64,000 bases of DNA from Streptomyces venezuelae (GTDB lineage: Bacteria; Actinomycetota; Actinomycetes; Streptomycetales; Streptomycetaceae): NCBI RefSeq assembly GCF_008642355.1, contig NZ_CP029193.1, positions 6,348,001-6,412,000 of the forward strand, written 5' to 3'. This document shows positions 49,667-59,595 of the stretch, in pieces. The notes beneath the pieces are model-generated. The model had not been told where the DNA came from, did not search any database, and was given only the letters and a program-made list of their open reading frames with translations. Both the position numbers and the translations under genes were made by a program. Each line of letters begins with the position of its first letter. Within the stretch, counting starts at the first letter, position 1.

Positions 49667-50353
49667 TCAGATGTACCCTTCCCGCAGCGCGTACGCGACG
49701 GCATGCGCGCGGTTCTGCAGCTGCAGGCGCGTCATCAGCGCGTGCAGAACGTTCTTGACGGTGCGTTCGGAGTAGGCGAGCTTCTCCGATATCTGCTTGG
49801 TGTCGAGCCCCTCCGCGATCAGCCGTACCACGTCGACCTCGCGGGGCGCCATGCCCAGCGTCGGCACGAGGGCGCCGGCGGCGGACGGGGTGCCGTCGAG
49901 CGCGGAGAGCCGGAGGCGGCCCAGCTGGGTCATGAGCCGGTTGATGAGGTCGGGCGGCAGCTCGCCCTCGCCGCGCGCCGCGCTGTGCACGGCCCGCAGC
50001 AGTTTCTGCGGGGTGGCCTGGTGGCGCCAGAGGATGGCCCGCACGCCGTACTCGACGACCGCGAGCAGTTCGGGCTCACGCAGCTCGCTGGCGATGAGGA
50101 CGACGCGCTGTTCCGTGGACCGGGCGAGGCGGCGCAGCTCGCTGCCCGCCGGGTCGTCGAGCCGGTCGACGAGCATGACGGCGACGCGTTCCTGCGCGGT
50201 GGCCGTCGACGTACCGGGTGGCGCGGGGGCGGAGCCGTCTCCGGCCCGGTCCACCAGCTCCACGGTGGGCTCGTGCCGCAGATGGCTGATGACCCCGGCC
50301 CTGCTGAGGGGGTCGGTGGCGTGCACGGCCACCGAGATACGTGTATCCGACAC
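49667..50353 (-). CDS. LuxR-family transcriptional regulator
   Basis: A 228-residue NarL/LuxR-type regulator. GTG 50353 follows AGGGA on its strand; the longer frame to TTG 50407 lacks such a site. The N-terminal receiver-like domain (SVAVHATDPLSRAGVISHLR) lacks the usual DD pair and has only a weak phosphorylation site (MLVDRLDD), so it may be an atypical, phosphorylation-independent receiver. The C-terminal HTH is complete: MAPREVDVVRLIAEGLDTKQ and ISEKLAYSERTVKNVLHALM. It is first in an operon with the DUF4255 and AAA genes, suggesting control of the CIS locus. The upstream region holds several palindromes. Confidence 0.88.
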   Translation of the reverse strand: MSDTRISVAVHATDPLSRAGVISHLRHEPTVELVDRAGDGSAPAPPGTSTATAQERVAVMLVDRLDDPAGSELRRLARSTEQRVVLIASELREPELLAVVEYGVRAILWRHQATPQKLLRAVHSAARGEGELPPDLINRLMTQLGRLRLSALDGTPSAAGALVPTLGMAPREVDVVRLIAEGLDTKQISEKLAYSERTVKNVLHALMTRLQLQNRAHAVAYALREGYI

Positions 50354-50403
50354 TGAAATTCCCTGTCTTCCCCCGAATAGCGACGGGCACAGGGTGGCCG
50401 AAA

Positions 50404-50462
50404 GCAATCAACAAATGATTGCCGTTGAATCAACGCGGTTGTTCACACGTACGTGAGTGAAC
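50404..50462. promoter_or_regulatory. Palindrome cluster upstream of the LuxR regulator
   Basis: Three symmetric elements lie in an AT-rich patch just before the regulator gene. They are GCAATCA-ACAAA-TGATTGC at 50404-50422 (perfect seven-base arms), GTTGA-A-TCAAC at 50424-50434, and GTTCAC with GTGAAC ten bases apart at 50441-50462. Such spacing fits dimeric regulator binding, possibly by the LuxR protein itself. Confidence 0.55.
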
Positions 50463-50597
50463 ACTGCGCGACTGGGGACTTGGTGTGCAGGGCCGGTGCG
50501 GCAGCGTTCCCCCGGGGGACTGTTCCGGCCCAGGTTTCCCTGGTTCGGCCATGAGCCGGGGAAGCCGCGCCCGGGTACGGGGCCCTGTACAGGGACA

Positions 50598-51308
50598 TCA
50601 CGACTCCGCGGCGAACTGCCCCTGCGTGCAGATCCGGTCCGCGACGTCGCGCAGCTTGACGTTCCTCTCCTGCGAGTAGCGCCGCAGCACGTCGAAGGCC
50701 TCCTCCTCCGTGAGGCGGTGCCTGCCCATCAGGATGCCCATCGCCTCGCCGATGGTGTGCCGGGTGGAAAGGGCCCGCTCCATCTGGGCGTGCGTACGGG
50801 CGCTGGAGAAGGCGACCGCCGCGTGCGAGGCGAGGAGCACGCCGGCCGTCTCGTCGTCCTCGGTGAAGGCTCCGGGCCGTGCGGAGTAGAGGTTGAGCGC
50901 GCCGAGCTCCTCGTCCTCCGTGAAGAGCAGGAACCCCATCATGCTGCCGATGCCCATCGCCCGCGCCTCGGCGGCGTACGAGGGCCAGCGCGGCTGCTCG
51001 CGGGTGAAGTCGGAGATCCGGAAGACCCGCTCGCCGCCCACACTGCGCGCCGCGTCAAAACACGGTCCCTCGCCCTTGCGCGCCTGCAGCTCGTCACTGT
51101 CGACGACGAGCTGATGGGTGGGGGCGAGCGTCTCCACCTGCGGGCCGTGCAGGATCAGGATGCCCGCCGCGTCACAGCCCTCTACGAGCGCGGTCGCCGA
51201 CGCGGTGATCCGCTCCAGCGTGTCGTCGACCGAACTCTGCGCCAGCAGATCCCGGGCCATCGAGGCCATCTGCTTCCCGAACCAGGCCCAGTCCACACCG
51301 TCCTCCAT
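50598..51308 (-). CDS. GAF and ANTAR domain protein
   Basis: From ATG 51308 the product has 236 residues; a GTG at 51329 would add seven. Residues about 25-170 are a GAF domain (VEGCDAAGILILHGPQVETL, then GEGPCFDAARSV and LGALNLYSARPGAFTEDDE). The last 60 are an ANTAR RNA-binding domain, with TRHTIGEAMGILMGRHRLTE and EAFDVLRRYSQERNVKLRDV. ANTAR proteins act as antiterminators by binding paired hairpins in target leaders. It is a single gene between the CIS locus and the RNA repair pair and divergent from hen1. The signal sensed by its GAF domain is unknown. Confidence 0.9.
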   Translation of the reverse strand: MEDGVDWAWFGKQMASMARDLLAQSSVDDTLERITASATALVEGCDAAGILILHGPQVETLAPTHQLVVDSDELQARKGEGPCFDAARSVGGERVFRISDFTREQPRWPSYAAEARAMGIGSMMGFLLFTEDEELGALNLYSARPGAFTEDDETAGVLLASHAAVAFSSARTHAQMERALSTRHTIGEAMGILMGRHRLTEEEAFDVLRRYSQERNVKLRDVADRICTQGQFAAES

Positions 51309-51555
51309 CCTCACGACACCTGAGCACACCTCTCTTACCCCGCTTCCCGCGAGACCCTCGCGGCGGACCGCACGACGCCGCTCCGTGCCTGGTCCGGGGC
51401 CGTGCGGCGGCGAAAATCCCTGCGTGTGCCCGGTGTGTTCGCTGTACGTTGAAGGGGCGCGCCGGGGGCGGAGAGCGTCCCGCGGAAGCTGTGCGCCGCG
51501 TCCGACCGTTGATCACCCAACCGCAGCCCAGGCTGTGTTTCGAGGCCGACCTGAA

Positions 51556-53064
51556 GTGTTTCTGACGATCAGTACCACCGGTACCGCCGAACGCCCCGCC
51601 ACCGACCTCGGCTTCCTGCTGCACAAGCACCCCGACAACCGGCATACGCGCAGCGTGTCCTACGGGACCGCGCACGTCCTCTTCCCCGAGGCCACCGACG
51701 AGCGCTGCACCGCCGCGCTGCTCCTCGAGGTCGACCCCGTCGCGCTCGTGCGGCGCGGGAAGGGGAAGGCCAAGGGGCGGGGCGGAGCCCCGGACGCGGC
51801 CCTCGCCCAGTACGTGAACGACCGGCCCTACGCCGCCTCGTCGCTGCTCGCCGTGGCGCTCGGCGCCGTGTTCTCCAGTGCCATGCGGGGCGTCTGCGCC
51901 GCGCGGCCCCAGCGGGTCGCGGAGCCGTTGCCGCTCCGTGTGGAGGTGCCCGCGCTGCCCGCCCGCGGCGGTGCCGAGCTCGTGCGGGCGCTGTTCGAGC
52001 CGCTCGGGTGGGCCGTGACGGCGACGCCCGTGCCGTTGGACGTGCGGTTCCCCGAGTGGGGCGACTCGCGGTACGTACACCTCGTACTCGAAGCGCCCGA
52101 CGCGACGCTGACGCTGGGCGAGGCCCTGCGGCACCTGTACGTGCTGCTGCCCGTCCTCGACGACGCCAAGCACTACTGGGTCTCGCCCGACGAGGTCGAC
52201 AAGCTGCTGCGAGCCGGGGAAGGGTGGCTCGCGGGCCACCCCGAGCAGGACGTCATCACCAGTCGCTACCTGTCGCGGCGCCGGTCCCTGACCCGGGACG
52301 CCAGGGAGCGGCTCGAACTCGTGCGGCTCGCCGACGCGGACGACACGGACGTCGACGACATCGACAACGCCGTCGACGAGGACACCGACACCGAGGAGAA
52401 GCCGGTGCCGCTCGCCGTGCGGCGCCGGGAGGCGATCCTCGCCGAGCTCGCCGACGCCGGTGCCGGACGCGTGCTCGACCTCGGGTGCGGCCAGGGCCAG
52501 TTGGTGCAGGCTCTGCTCAAGGACGTCCGCTACACCGAGATCGTCGGGGTCGACGTGTCCATGCGCGCGCTGACCGTCGCCTCCCGGCGGCTCGGGCTCG
52601 ACCGCATGGGCGAGCGCCAGGCAGGACGCGTCCAGCTCATGCAGGGCTCCCTCGCGTACACCGACAAGCGGCTCAAGGGGTACGACGCCGCCGTGCTCAG
52701 CGAGGTCGTCGAGCACCTCGACGAGGCACGGCTGCCCGCCCTGGAGTACGCCGTGTTCGGCTCCGCGCGTCCCCGTACCGTCCTCGTGACCACGCCCAAC
52801 GTCGAGTACAACGTCCGCTGGGAATCGCTCCCCGCGGGCCACGCGCGCCACGGCGACCACCGCTTCGAGTGGACGCGGGCGCAGTTCGCGGAATGGGCCC
52901 GCCGCGTCGGCGAACGGCACGGCTACGACATCCGGTTCGTGCCCGTCGGCGACGACGACCCCGAGGTGGGTCCGCCCACACAGATGGCCGTGTTCACCCA
53001 GGAGACCAAGGCGGCAGGCGCAGGCAGGGCAGCCGAGGCAGCGAAGAAGGATCAGGTCGCATGA
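51556..53064 (+). CDS. hen1: RNA 3'-terminal ribose 2'-O-methyltransferase Hen1
   Basis: Bacterial Hen1 methylates the 2'-OH at the 3' end of cleaved RNA so that the repaired RNA resists recutting. The 502 residues start at GTG 51556 (FLTISTTGT, the usual beginning of the family). Residues about 1-270 are the Pnkp-binding N-terminal domain, with LLHKHPDNRH and DDAKHYWVSPDEVDKLLRAG. A disordered Asp-rich hinge follows, and then the methyltransferase: RVLDLGCGQGQLVQALL near residues 305-321, the metal-binding EVVEH and a later HGDHRFEWT histidine. All metal ligands are present. The stop overlaps the pnkp ATG. Confidence 0.95.
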   Translation: MFLTISTTGTAERPATDLGFLLHKHPDNRHTRSVSYGTAHVLFPEATDERCTAALLLEVDPVALVRRGKGKAKGRGGAPDAALAQYVNDRPYAASSLLAVALGAVFSSAMRGVCAARPQRVAEPLPLRVEVPALPARGGAELVRALFEPLGWAVTATPVPLDVRFPEWGDSRYVHLVLEAPDATLTLGEALRHLYVLLPVLDDAKHYWVSPDEVDKLLRAGEGWLAGHPEQDVITSRYLSRRRSLTRDARERLELVRLADADDTDVDDIDNAVDEDTDTEEKPVPLAVRRREAILAELADAGAGRVLDLGCGQGQLVQALLKDVRYTEIVGVDVSMRALTVASRRLGLDRMGERQAGRVQLMQGSLAYTDKRLKGYDAAVLSEVVEHLDEARLPALEYAVFGSARPRTVLVTTPNVEYNVRWESLPAGHARHGDHRFEWTRAQFAEWARRVGERHGYDIRFVPVGDDDPEVGPPTQMAVFTQETKAAGAGRAAEAAKKDQVA

Positions 53065-55658
53065 CGAACGACACCGGCAACACCAGTGACACCCGCACGC
53101 CCGACGCCGCCCGCGTCCTCCCCGTCACCGACCTCTCCCTCGTCGTCCTGATCGGCGCCACCGGCTCCGGCAAGTCGACGTTCGCGCGTCGGCACTTCAA
53201 GGCGACCGAGGTCATATCGAGCGACTTCTGTCGCGGCCTCGTCGCCGACGACGAGAACGACCAGGGCGCGAGCCGCGACGCCTTCGACGTGCTGCACTAC
53301 ATCGCGGGCAAGCGCCTCGCAGCCGGCCGCCGCACCGTCATCGACGCGACCAGCGTGCAGAGCGACAGCCGCAAGCAGCTCGTCGAGCTGGCCAGGCAGT
53401 ACGACGTGCTGCCCATCGCCATCGTGCTCGACGTCCCCGAGGACGTCTGCGCCGCGCGCAACGCCGCCCGCGCCGACCGCGCGGACCTGCCGCGCCGCGT
53501 CATCCAGCGCCACCAGCGCGAACTGCGGCGGTCCCTGCGCCACCTGGAGCGCGAGGGCTTCCGCAAGGTGCACGTCCTGCGCGGGGCCGAGGAGATCGAC
53601 GCCGCGACCGTCGTCACCGAGAAGCGGTACAACGACCTCACCCACCTCACGGGCCCCTTCGACATCGTCGGCGACATCCACGGCTGCGCCGCCGAGCTGG
53701 AGACCCTGCTCGGCAAGCTCGGCTACGTGGACGGCGTGCACCCCGAGGGCCGCACCGCCGTGTTCGTCGGCGACCTCGTCGACCGCGGCCCGGACACCCC
53801 GGGCGTGCTGCGGCGCGTCATGTCGATGGTCGCCGCGGGCACCGCCCTCTGCGTGCCCGGCAACCACGAGAACAAGCTCGGCCGCCACCTCAAGGGCCGC
53901 GGCGTCCAGCACACCCACGGACTCGCCGAGACCGTCGAGCAGCTGTCCGCAGAGAGCGAGGAGTTCCGCGCGCAGGTGCGGGAGTTCATCGACGGCCTCG
54001 TCTCGCACTACGTCCTGGACGGCGGCCGGCTCGTCGTCTGCCACGCGGGCCTGCCCGAGAAGTACCACGGCCGCACCTCGGGCCGGGTCCGCTCGCACGC
54101 CCTGTACGGCGACACGACCGGCGAGACCGACGAGTTCGGTCTGCCCGTGCGCTACCCGTGGGCGGAGGAGTACCGGGGCAAGGCCGCGGTCGTCTACGGC
54201 CACACCCCCGTACCGACCGCGACCTGGCTCAACAACACCATCTGCCTGGACACCGGCGCCGTCTTCGGCGGCAGACTGACCGCGCTGCGCTGGCCGGAGC
54301 GCGAACTCGTCGACGTACCGGCGGAGCGTGTCTGGTACGAGCCCGCCAAGCCGCTGCGCACCGAGGCGCCGGGCGGCCACGACGGGCGTCCGCTCGACCT
54401 GAACGACGTACACGGCCGCCGCGTGGTCGAGACACGGCACGTGGGCCGCGTCGCCGTGCGCGAGGAGAACGCCGCCGCGGCCCTGGAGGTCATGAGCCGC
54501 TTCGCCGCCGACCCGCGCCTGCTCCCGTACCTGCCGCCGACGATGGCCCCGACGGCCACGTCCCGGCGCGAGGGCTACCTGGAACACCCGGAGGAGGCCT
54601 TCGCCGCGTACGCGGACGACGGCGTCGGCCGCGTCGTGTGCGAGGAGAAGCACATGGGGTCGCGCGCGGTGGTCCTGGTCTGCCGCGACGCGGACGTGGC
54701 CCGCGAGCGGTTCGGGGTGGGGGACGGTTCCACCGGAGCAGCGCCCACCGGCTCCCTCTGCACCCGCACCGGCCGCCCCTTCTTCGACGACCCCGCGGTC
54801 ACCGAGGAGATCCTCGGCCGGGTGCGCGACGCCGTCACCGAGGCAGGACTGTGGGAGGAGCTGGCGACGGACTGGCTGCTGCTCGACGCGGAGCTGATGC
54901 CGTGGTCGCTGAAGGCGTCGGGGCTGCTCCGCACGCAGTACGCCGCCGTGGGCGCCGCCGCCGGTGCCGTGCTCCCCGGTGCGATCGCCGCGCTCGAAGC
55001 GGCGACGGCACGCGGCGTCGACACGGGCGAACTCCTGGCACGCCAGCGCGAACGCGCCGCGGACGCCACCGCGTTCACCGAGGCCTACCGCCGCTACTGC
55101 TGGCCGACCGAGGGCCTGGAGGGCGTGCGCCTCGCGCCGTTCCAGATCCTGGCCGTCCAGGGCCGCAGCCTCGCCGGGCTCCCGCACGACGAGCAGCTGG
55201 CCCTGATCGACCGCATGGTGGAGCACGACAGCAGCCAGGGCTCCGACCTGCTCCAGACCACCCGCCGCCTGTACGTCGACACGGGTGACCCGGAGTCCGT
55301 GCGGGCGGGCGTCGACTGGTGGCTGGAGATGACGAGCCGCGGTGGCGAGGGCATGGTCGTCAAGCCGGTCGGGGCGCTGGTCAGGAACGCGCAGGGCCGG
55401 CTCGTCCAGCCCGGCATCAAGTGCCGCGGCCGCGAGTACCTGCGGATCGTCTACGGCCCGGAGTACACGCGTCCGGAGAACCTGGCGAAGCTGCGCGACC
55501 GCTCCCTCGGCCACAAGCGGTCGCTGGCCGTCCGTGAGTACGCGCTGGGTCTGGAGGCGCTGGACCGCCTGGCGGACGGCGAGCCGCTGTGGCGGGTGCA
55601 CGAGGCGGTGTTCGCGGTCCTGGCCCTGGAGTCGGAGCCGGTGGATCCCCGGCTCTAG
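53061..55658 (+). CDS. pnkp: Polynucleotide kinase-phosphatase-ligase Pnkp
   Basis: An 865-residue, three-domain RNA repair enzyme that forms a complex with Hen1. The kinase domain (about 25-190) has the P-loop GATGSGKST at 32-40. The binuclear metallophosphatase domain (about 200-480) has [14 protein letters not shown] and GNHEN. The ligase-type adenylyltransferase domain (about 490-865) has the lysine nucleophile in [10 protein letters not shown] (Lys about 530) and a distal [12 protein letters not shown] motif. It heals tRNA or other RNA cut by ribotoxins. ATG 53061 overlaps the hen1 stop, so the two are translationally coupled. Length and domains are standard. Confidence 0.96.
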   Translation: MTNDTGNTSDTRTPDAARVLPVTDLSLVVLIGATGSGKSTFARRHFKATEVISSDFCRGLVADDENDQGASRDAFDVLHYIAGKRLAAGRRTVIDATSVQSDSRKQLVELARQYDVLPIAIVLDVPEDVCAARNAARADRADLPRRVIQRHQRELRRSLRHLEREGFRKVHVLRGAEEIDAATVVTEKRYNDLTHLTGPFDIVGDIHGCAAELETLLGKLGYVDGVHPEGRTAVFVGDLVDRGPDTPGVLRRVMSMVAAGTALCVPGNHENKLGRHLKGRGVQHTHGLAETVEQLSAESEEFRAQVREFIDGLVSHYVLDGGRLVVCHAGLPEKYHGRTSGRVRSHALYGDTTGETDEFGLPVRYPWAEEYRGKAAVVYGHTPVPTATWLNNTICLDTGAVFGGRLTALRWPERELVDVPAERVWYEPAKPLRTEAPGGHDGRPLDLNDVHGRRVVETRHVGRVAVREENAAAALEVMSRFAADPRLLPYLPPTMAPTATSRREGYLEHPEEAFAAYADDGVGRVVCEEKHMGSRAVVLVCRDADVARERFGVGDGSTGAAPTGSLCTRTGRPFFDDPAVTEEILGRVRDAVTEAGLWEELATDWLLLDAELMPWSLKASGLLRTQYAAVGAAAGAVLPGAIAALEAATARGVDTGELLARQRERAADATAFTEAYRRYCWPTEGLEGVRLAPFQILAVQGRSLAGLPHDEQLALIDRMVEHDSSQGSDLLQTTRRLYVDTGDPESVRAGVDWWLEMTSRGGEGMVVKPVGALVRNAQGRLVQPGIKCRGREYLRIVYGPEYTRPENLAKLRDRSLGHKRSLAVREYALGLEALDRLADGEPLWRVHEAVFAVLALESEPVDPRL

Positions 55659-55723
55659 CCGGTCGACCGACAGCTTTGGGCAACGATGCGCGTGGGCCGT
55701 CCGGCCGGGGAAAGATGGACCCC

Positions 55724-56956
55724 ATGGGATTCCATGTCGACTCCGAGGCCGGGCGGCTGCGCCGCGTCATACTGCACCGCCCCGATCTGGAGCTCAAGCG
55801 GCTGACTCCGAGCAACAAGGACGCCCTGCTCTTCGACGACGTCCTGTGGGTGCGCAGGGCCCGTCAGGAGCACGACGGGTTCGCGGACGTGCTGCGCGAC
55901 CGCGGCGTCGCGGTCCATCTCTTCGGCGACCTGCTGACCGAGACCCTGGACGTGCCCGCGGCCCGCCTCCTCGTCCTGGACCGCGTCTTCGACGAGAAGG
56001 AGTACGGGCCGCTCGCCACCGACCACTTGAGGGCCGCGTTCGAGACCCTGCCCTCGACCGAGCTCGCGGAGGCGCTGGTCGGCGGGATGACCAAGCGGGA
56101 GTTCCTGGAGCGCCACGCCGAGCCGACGTCCGTGCGCTTCCACTGCATGGACCTGGACGACTTCCTCCTCGGCCCGCTGCCCAACCACCTCTTCACCCGG
56201 GACACCTCCGCCTGGATCTACGACGGCGTCTCCATCAACGCGATGCGCTGGCCCGCGCGGCAGCGCGAGACCGTGCACTTCGAGGCGATCTACCGGCACC
56301 ACCCGCTGTTCCGCGGCGAGGACTTCCACGTCTGGTCGCGCGGTCAGGCGGACTACCCCTCGACCATCGAGGGCGGCGACGTCCTGGTGATCGGCAAGGG
56401 GGCGGTGCTCATCGGCATGAGCGAGCGCACCACGCCGCAGGCCGTCGAGATGCTCGCGCACAAGCTGTTCGCGGCGGGCTCCGCGCAGACCATCGTGGCT
56501 CTGGACATGCCGAAGCGGCGCGCGTTCATGCACCTCGACACGGTGATGACGATGGTCGACGGCGACACGTTCACGCAGTACGCGGGGCTCGGCATGCTCC
56601 GCTCGTACACGATCGAGCCGGGCGTGGGGGAGCGGGAGCTGAAGGTCACCGACCATCCGCCGGAGCACATGCACCGCGCCATCGCCGCCGCGCTCGGTCT
56701 CGACGGCATCCGCGTCCTCACGGCCACGCAGGACGTGCACGCGGCCGAGCGGGAGCAGTGGGACGACGGGTGCAACGTCCTCGCGGTGGAGCCGGGCGTC
56801 GTCGTCGCGTACGAGAGGAACTCGACGACCAACACGCACCTGCGCAAGCAGGGCATCGAGGTCATCGAGATCCTGGGGAGCGAGCTGGGACGCGGCCGGG
56901 GCGGGCCGCGGTGCATGAGTTGTCCGGTGCAGCGGGACCCCGTGCCGGGCCTGTAG
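55724..56956 (+). CDS. arcA: Arginine deiminase
   Basis: A 410-residue enzyme that hydrolyses arginine to citrulline and ammonia. It shows FTRDTSAWI near residue 165, [11 protein letters not shown] around 217, the catalytic [10 protein letters not shown] near 268, and a terminal MSCPVQRDP with the nucleophilic cysteine. ATG 55724 lies nine bases after GGGGAAAG; ATG 55715 is an alternative that adds three residues. Ornithine carbamoyltransferase and an amino-acid transporter follow, the setting of an arginine deiminase pathway. No carbamate kinase gene is in the window. Confidence 0.95.
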   Translation: MGFHVDSEAGRLRRVILHRPDLELKRLTPSNKDALLFDDVLWVRRARQEHDGFADVLRDRGVAVHLFGDLLTETLDVPAARLLVLDRVFDEKEYGPLATDHLRAAFETLPSTELAEALVGGMTKREFLERHAEPTSVRFHCMDLDDFLLGPLPNHLFTRDTSAWIYDGVSINAMRWPARQRETVHFEAIYRHHPLFRGEDFHVWSRGQADYPSTIEGGDVLVIGKGAVLIGMSERTTPQAVEMLAHKLFAAGSAQTIVALDMPKRRAFMHLDTVMTMVDGDTFTQYAGLGMLRSYTIEPGVGERELKVTDHPPEHMHRAIAAALGLDGIRVLTATQDVHAAEREQWDDGCNVLAVEPGVVVAYERNSTTNTHLRKQGIEVIEILGSELGRGRGGPRCMSCPVQRDPVPGL

Positions 56957-56994
56957 GTCGCGTACGCGGCGCGGTCGGCCCCACCCCGGCCTCT

Positions 56995-57021
56995 GTATAT
57001 AAATGTGGAGCGTCGTATATA
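56995..57021 (+). promoter_or_regulatory. AT-rich direct repeat before ornithine carbamoyltransferase
   Basis: GTATATA occurs at 56995-57001 and 57015-57021, exactly 20 bp (two helical turns) apart, in an AT-rich island unlike its surroundings. It lies 53 bases before the next start codon. It could be a regulator site or a tandem -10 region. It does not resemble a standard ARG box closely. Confidence 0.45.
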
Positions 57022-57073
57022 GTTTCAAAGGTCACCGTCTTTCGTACGCCCATCCGCATTCCTGGAGCGCCTC

Positions 57074-58072
57074 ATGGCCACAGACCTCACCGGCCGCCAC
57101 TTCCTCAAGGAGCTGGACTTCACCGCCGACGAGTTCCGCGGCCTGATCGAGCTGGCCGCGGAGCTGAAGGCGGCCAAGAAGGCCGGGGCCGAGACGCGGC
57201 GGCTGCGGGGCAGGAACATCGCGCTGATCTTCGAGAAGAACTCGACGCGGACCCGCTGCGCCTTCGAGGTGGCCGCCGCCGACCAGGGCGCCTCGACGGT
57301 GTACATCGATCCGGCGGGCTCGCACATCGGCAAGAAGGAATCCTCCAAGGACACCGCCCGGGTGCTCGGCCGGATGTTCGACGCCATCGAGTTCCGCGGG
57401 GACGCGCAGGACACGGTCGAGACGCTCGCCGCCCACGCGGGCGTGCCCGTCTACAACGGCCTGACCGACTCCTGGCACCCCACCCAGATGCTCGCCGACG
57501 TGCTCACGATGACCGAGCACAGCGCCAAGCCCCTCACCGGCATCGCCTTCGCCTACCTCGGCGACGCCCGCTTCAACATGGGCAACTCCTACCTGATCAC
57601 CGGCGCGCTGCTCGGCATGGACGTGCGCATCGTCGCCCCCGAGGCGTACTGGCCGGCCCCGGAGATCCGCGCGCGGGCCCAGGAACTCGCCGAGGCCAGC
57701 GGGGCCCGTCTGACGCTCACCGAGGACGTCGCGGAGGGCGTCCGGGGCGCGGACTTCGTCGGCACGGACGTCTGGGTGTCGATGGGGGAGCCGCAGGAGG
57801 TGTGGGCCGAGCGCATAGCGGCCCTCGTGCCCTACGCGGTGACGATGGACGTCCTGCGCGCCACGGGCAACCCGGACGTAAAATTCCTGCACTGCCTGCC
57901 CGCCTTCCACGACCTCGGCACGAAGGTCGGCCGCGAGGTCCACGAGACGTACGGCCTCGAATCCCTGGAGGTCACGGACGAGGTCTTCGAGTCGGAGCAC
58001 TCCGTGGTGTTCGACGAGGCGGAGAACCGTATGCACACGATCAAGGCAGTGCTGGTGGCGACGCTCACCTGA
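57074..58072 (+). CDS. argF: Ornithine carbamoyltransferase
   Basis: A 332-residue transcarbamylase that interconverts citrulline plus phosphate with ornithine plus carbamoyl phosphate. It has the carbamoyl-phosphate site [15 protein letters not shown] near residue 53, HPTQMLAD near 138, DVWVSMGE near 232 and the ornithine-side [10 protein letters not shown] near 273. Its place after arcA suggests the catabolic (ArcB-like) direction, but sequence alone does not separate it from anabolic ArgF. ATG 57074 is preceded by GGAGCG. It lies 117 bp after arcA with its own AT-rich upstream region. Confidence 0.94.
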   Translation: MATDLTGRHFLKELDFTADEFRGLIELAAELKAAKKAGAETRRLRGRNIALIFEKNSTRTRCAFEVAAADQGASTVYIDPAGSHIGKKESSKDTARVLGRMFDAIEFRGDAQDTVETLAAHAGVPVYNGLTDSWHPTQMLADVLTMTEHSAKPLTGIAFAYLGDARFNMGNSYLITGALLGMDVRIVAPEAYWPAPEIRARAQELAEASGARLTLTEDVAEGVRGADFVGTDVWVSMGEPQEVWAERIAALVPYAVTMDVLRATGNPDVKFLHCLPAFHDLGTKVGREVHETYGLESLEVTDEVFESEHSVVFDEAENRMHTIKAVLVATLT

Positions 58073-58137
58073 GACCGCACGAGGCCCGACCAACCCGCAC
58101 CATCGCACCACGCACCACCAGAATCGAGAACCACCCC

Positions 58138-59595
58138 ATGAGCCCCACACGCGCCAACGGGCTTCGCATCAAGTCCCCCGACCAGCTCGTCGCCGAATCC
58201 GGCGCGGACCTCGAGGGCCACGGCCTGCGGCGCACCATGGGGCTCTTCCAGCTCGTGTGCTTCGGCGTCGGCGCGATCGTCGGCACCGGCATCTTCGTCG
58301 GCCTCTCGGACTCCGTCGCCGAAGCGGGTCCCGCCGTCGCGATCTCCTACGTCCTCGCGGCCGTGACCTGCATCTTCACCGCGTTCTCGTTCGCCGAGCT
58401 GGGGGGTGCGATCCCGGTGTCGGGCAGCTCGTACTCCTTCGCGTACGCCTCGCTGGGCGAACGCACCGCGTTCCTCGTGGGCTGGTGCCTGCTCCTGGAG
58501 TACGGCGTGTCGGTCTCCGCGGTCGCGGTCGGCTGGAGCCAGTACCTGAACGAGCTGCTGCACAGCCTCACCGGGTGGGAGCTGCCCGCCGCACTGTCCG
58601 CGGGGCCCGGCGAGGGCGGCGCGGTGAACCTGCCCGCCGTCGTCGTCATCCTGCTCGCCGCCGTGCTCCTGGTCCGCGGCATCCGCGAGAGCGCCGGTGC
58701 CACGGCCGCCATGGCGGTACTGAAGATCGGCATCCTGCTGCTCTTCCTCGCGATCGCGTTCACCGCCTTCGAGGACGGCAACCTGACGCCCTTCGCGGGC
58801 GCGGGCGCCTCCGGCATCACCGCGGGCGCCTCCCTCGCCTTCTTCTCCTTCATCGGCTTCGACGCGGTCACGACGGCCGGTGAGGAGGTGAGGAACCCGC
58901 GGCGCAACATTCCGCTCGCCATCCTGATCTGCATCGGCGTCGTGACCCTGCTCTACGTCGCCGTGGCGCTCGCGGCCATCGGCGCGCTCGGCCCGGACGC
59001 CGTCGCCGACAAGCCCGCCGCGCTCTCGCTCATCGTCGACCAGGTCACCGACTCGGCCCTCGGCGGCGGCATCATCGCCTTCGGCGCGGTCGTCGCCATC
59101 GCCTCCGTGGTGCTGGCCGTGATGTACGGCCAGACCCGCATCCTGATGTCGATGTCCCGCGACGGGCTCATGCCGCGCGTCTTCGAACGCGTCTCCCCGC
59201 GGACCGGGACCCCCGTCGCCAACACGTGGATCGTCGCGGCGGTCGTCGCCGTGCCCGCCGCTTTCTCCTCACTCGACGTCGTCGTCAACCTGACCACCAT
59301 CGGCACGCTCGCCATCATGGTCGTGGTGAACGTCGCGGTGATCGCGCTGCGCCGCTCCGCCCCGGATCTGCGGCGCACCTTCCGGGTGCCGTTCCATCCG
59401 GTGAGCCCGCTCCTCGGCGTCGGCTTCTGCCTCTACCTGATCTGGGGCACGGGCTGGACGACATGGCTGCAGTTCGCCGTGTTCGTGGCGGTGGGCGCGG
59501 TCGTCTACGCGCTGTACGGGCGGCGGCACTCGCGGCTGGGCCGGGGCGAGGTGCCGGGCGTCAGCACGCGTGCGGGGGCCTCGTCGGGAGCGTGA
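58138..59595 (+). CDS. APC-family amino-acid permease
   Basis: A 485-residue membrane protein with about twelve transmembrane helices and a cytosolic N-terminus. The APC signature GVGAIVGTGIFVGLSD is in the first helix (about residues 40-55), followed by GPAVAISYVLAAVTCIFTAF and a conserved FSFIGFDAVTTAGEE near 240. Such CAT-like proteins carry cationic amino acids. Next to arcA and argF it most likely imports arginine or exchanges it for ornithine. ATG 58138 lies 65 bases after the argF stop. Its last 35 bases overlap the convergent HATPase gene. Confidence 0.92.
   Translation: MSPTRANGLRIKSPDQLVAESGADLEGHGLRRTMGLFQLVCFGVGAIVGTGIFVGLSDSVAEAGPAVAISYVLAAVTCIFTAFSFAELGGAIPVSGSSYSFAYASLGERTAFLVGWCLLLEYGVSVSAVAVGWSQYLNELLHSLTGWELPAALSAGPGEGGAVNLPAVVVILLAAVLLVRGIRESAGATAAMAVLKIGILLLFLAIAFTAFEDGNLTPFAGAGASGITAGASLAFFSFIGFDAVTTAGEEVRNPRRNIPLAILICIGVVTLLYVAVALAAIGALGPDAVADKPAALSLIVDQVTDSALGGGIIAFGAVVAIASVVLAVMYGQTRILMSMSRDGLMPRVFERVSPRTGTPVANTWIVAAVVAVPAAFSSLDVVVNLTTIGTLAIMVVVNVAVIALRRSAPDLRRTFRVPFHPVSPLLGVGFCLYLIWGTGWTTWLQFAVFVAVGAVVYALYGRRHSRLGRGEVPGVSTRAGASSGA

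Noticed and set aside
26700..50353. Prophage as an explanation for the tail genes
   Set aside because: No integrase, capsid, terminase, portal or lysis genes; the gene set with AAA ATPase, DUF4255, LysM protein and AfsR-type regulator is that of a resident contractile injection system.
52359..52406. Acidic GAC/GAG repeat in hen1 as a mobile repeat
   Set aside because: The Asp/Glu-rich stretch lies in the hinge between the two Hen1 domains, stays in frame and is a normal variable linker.
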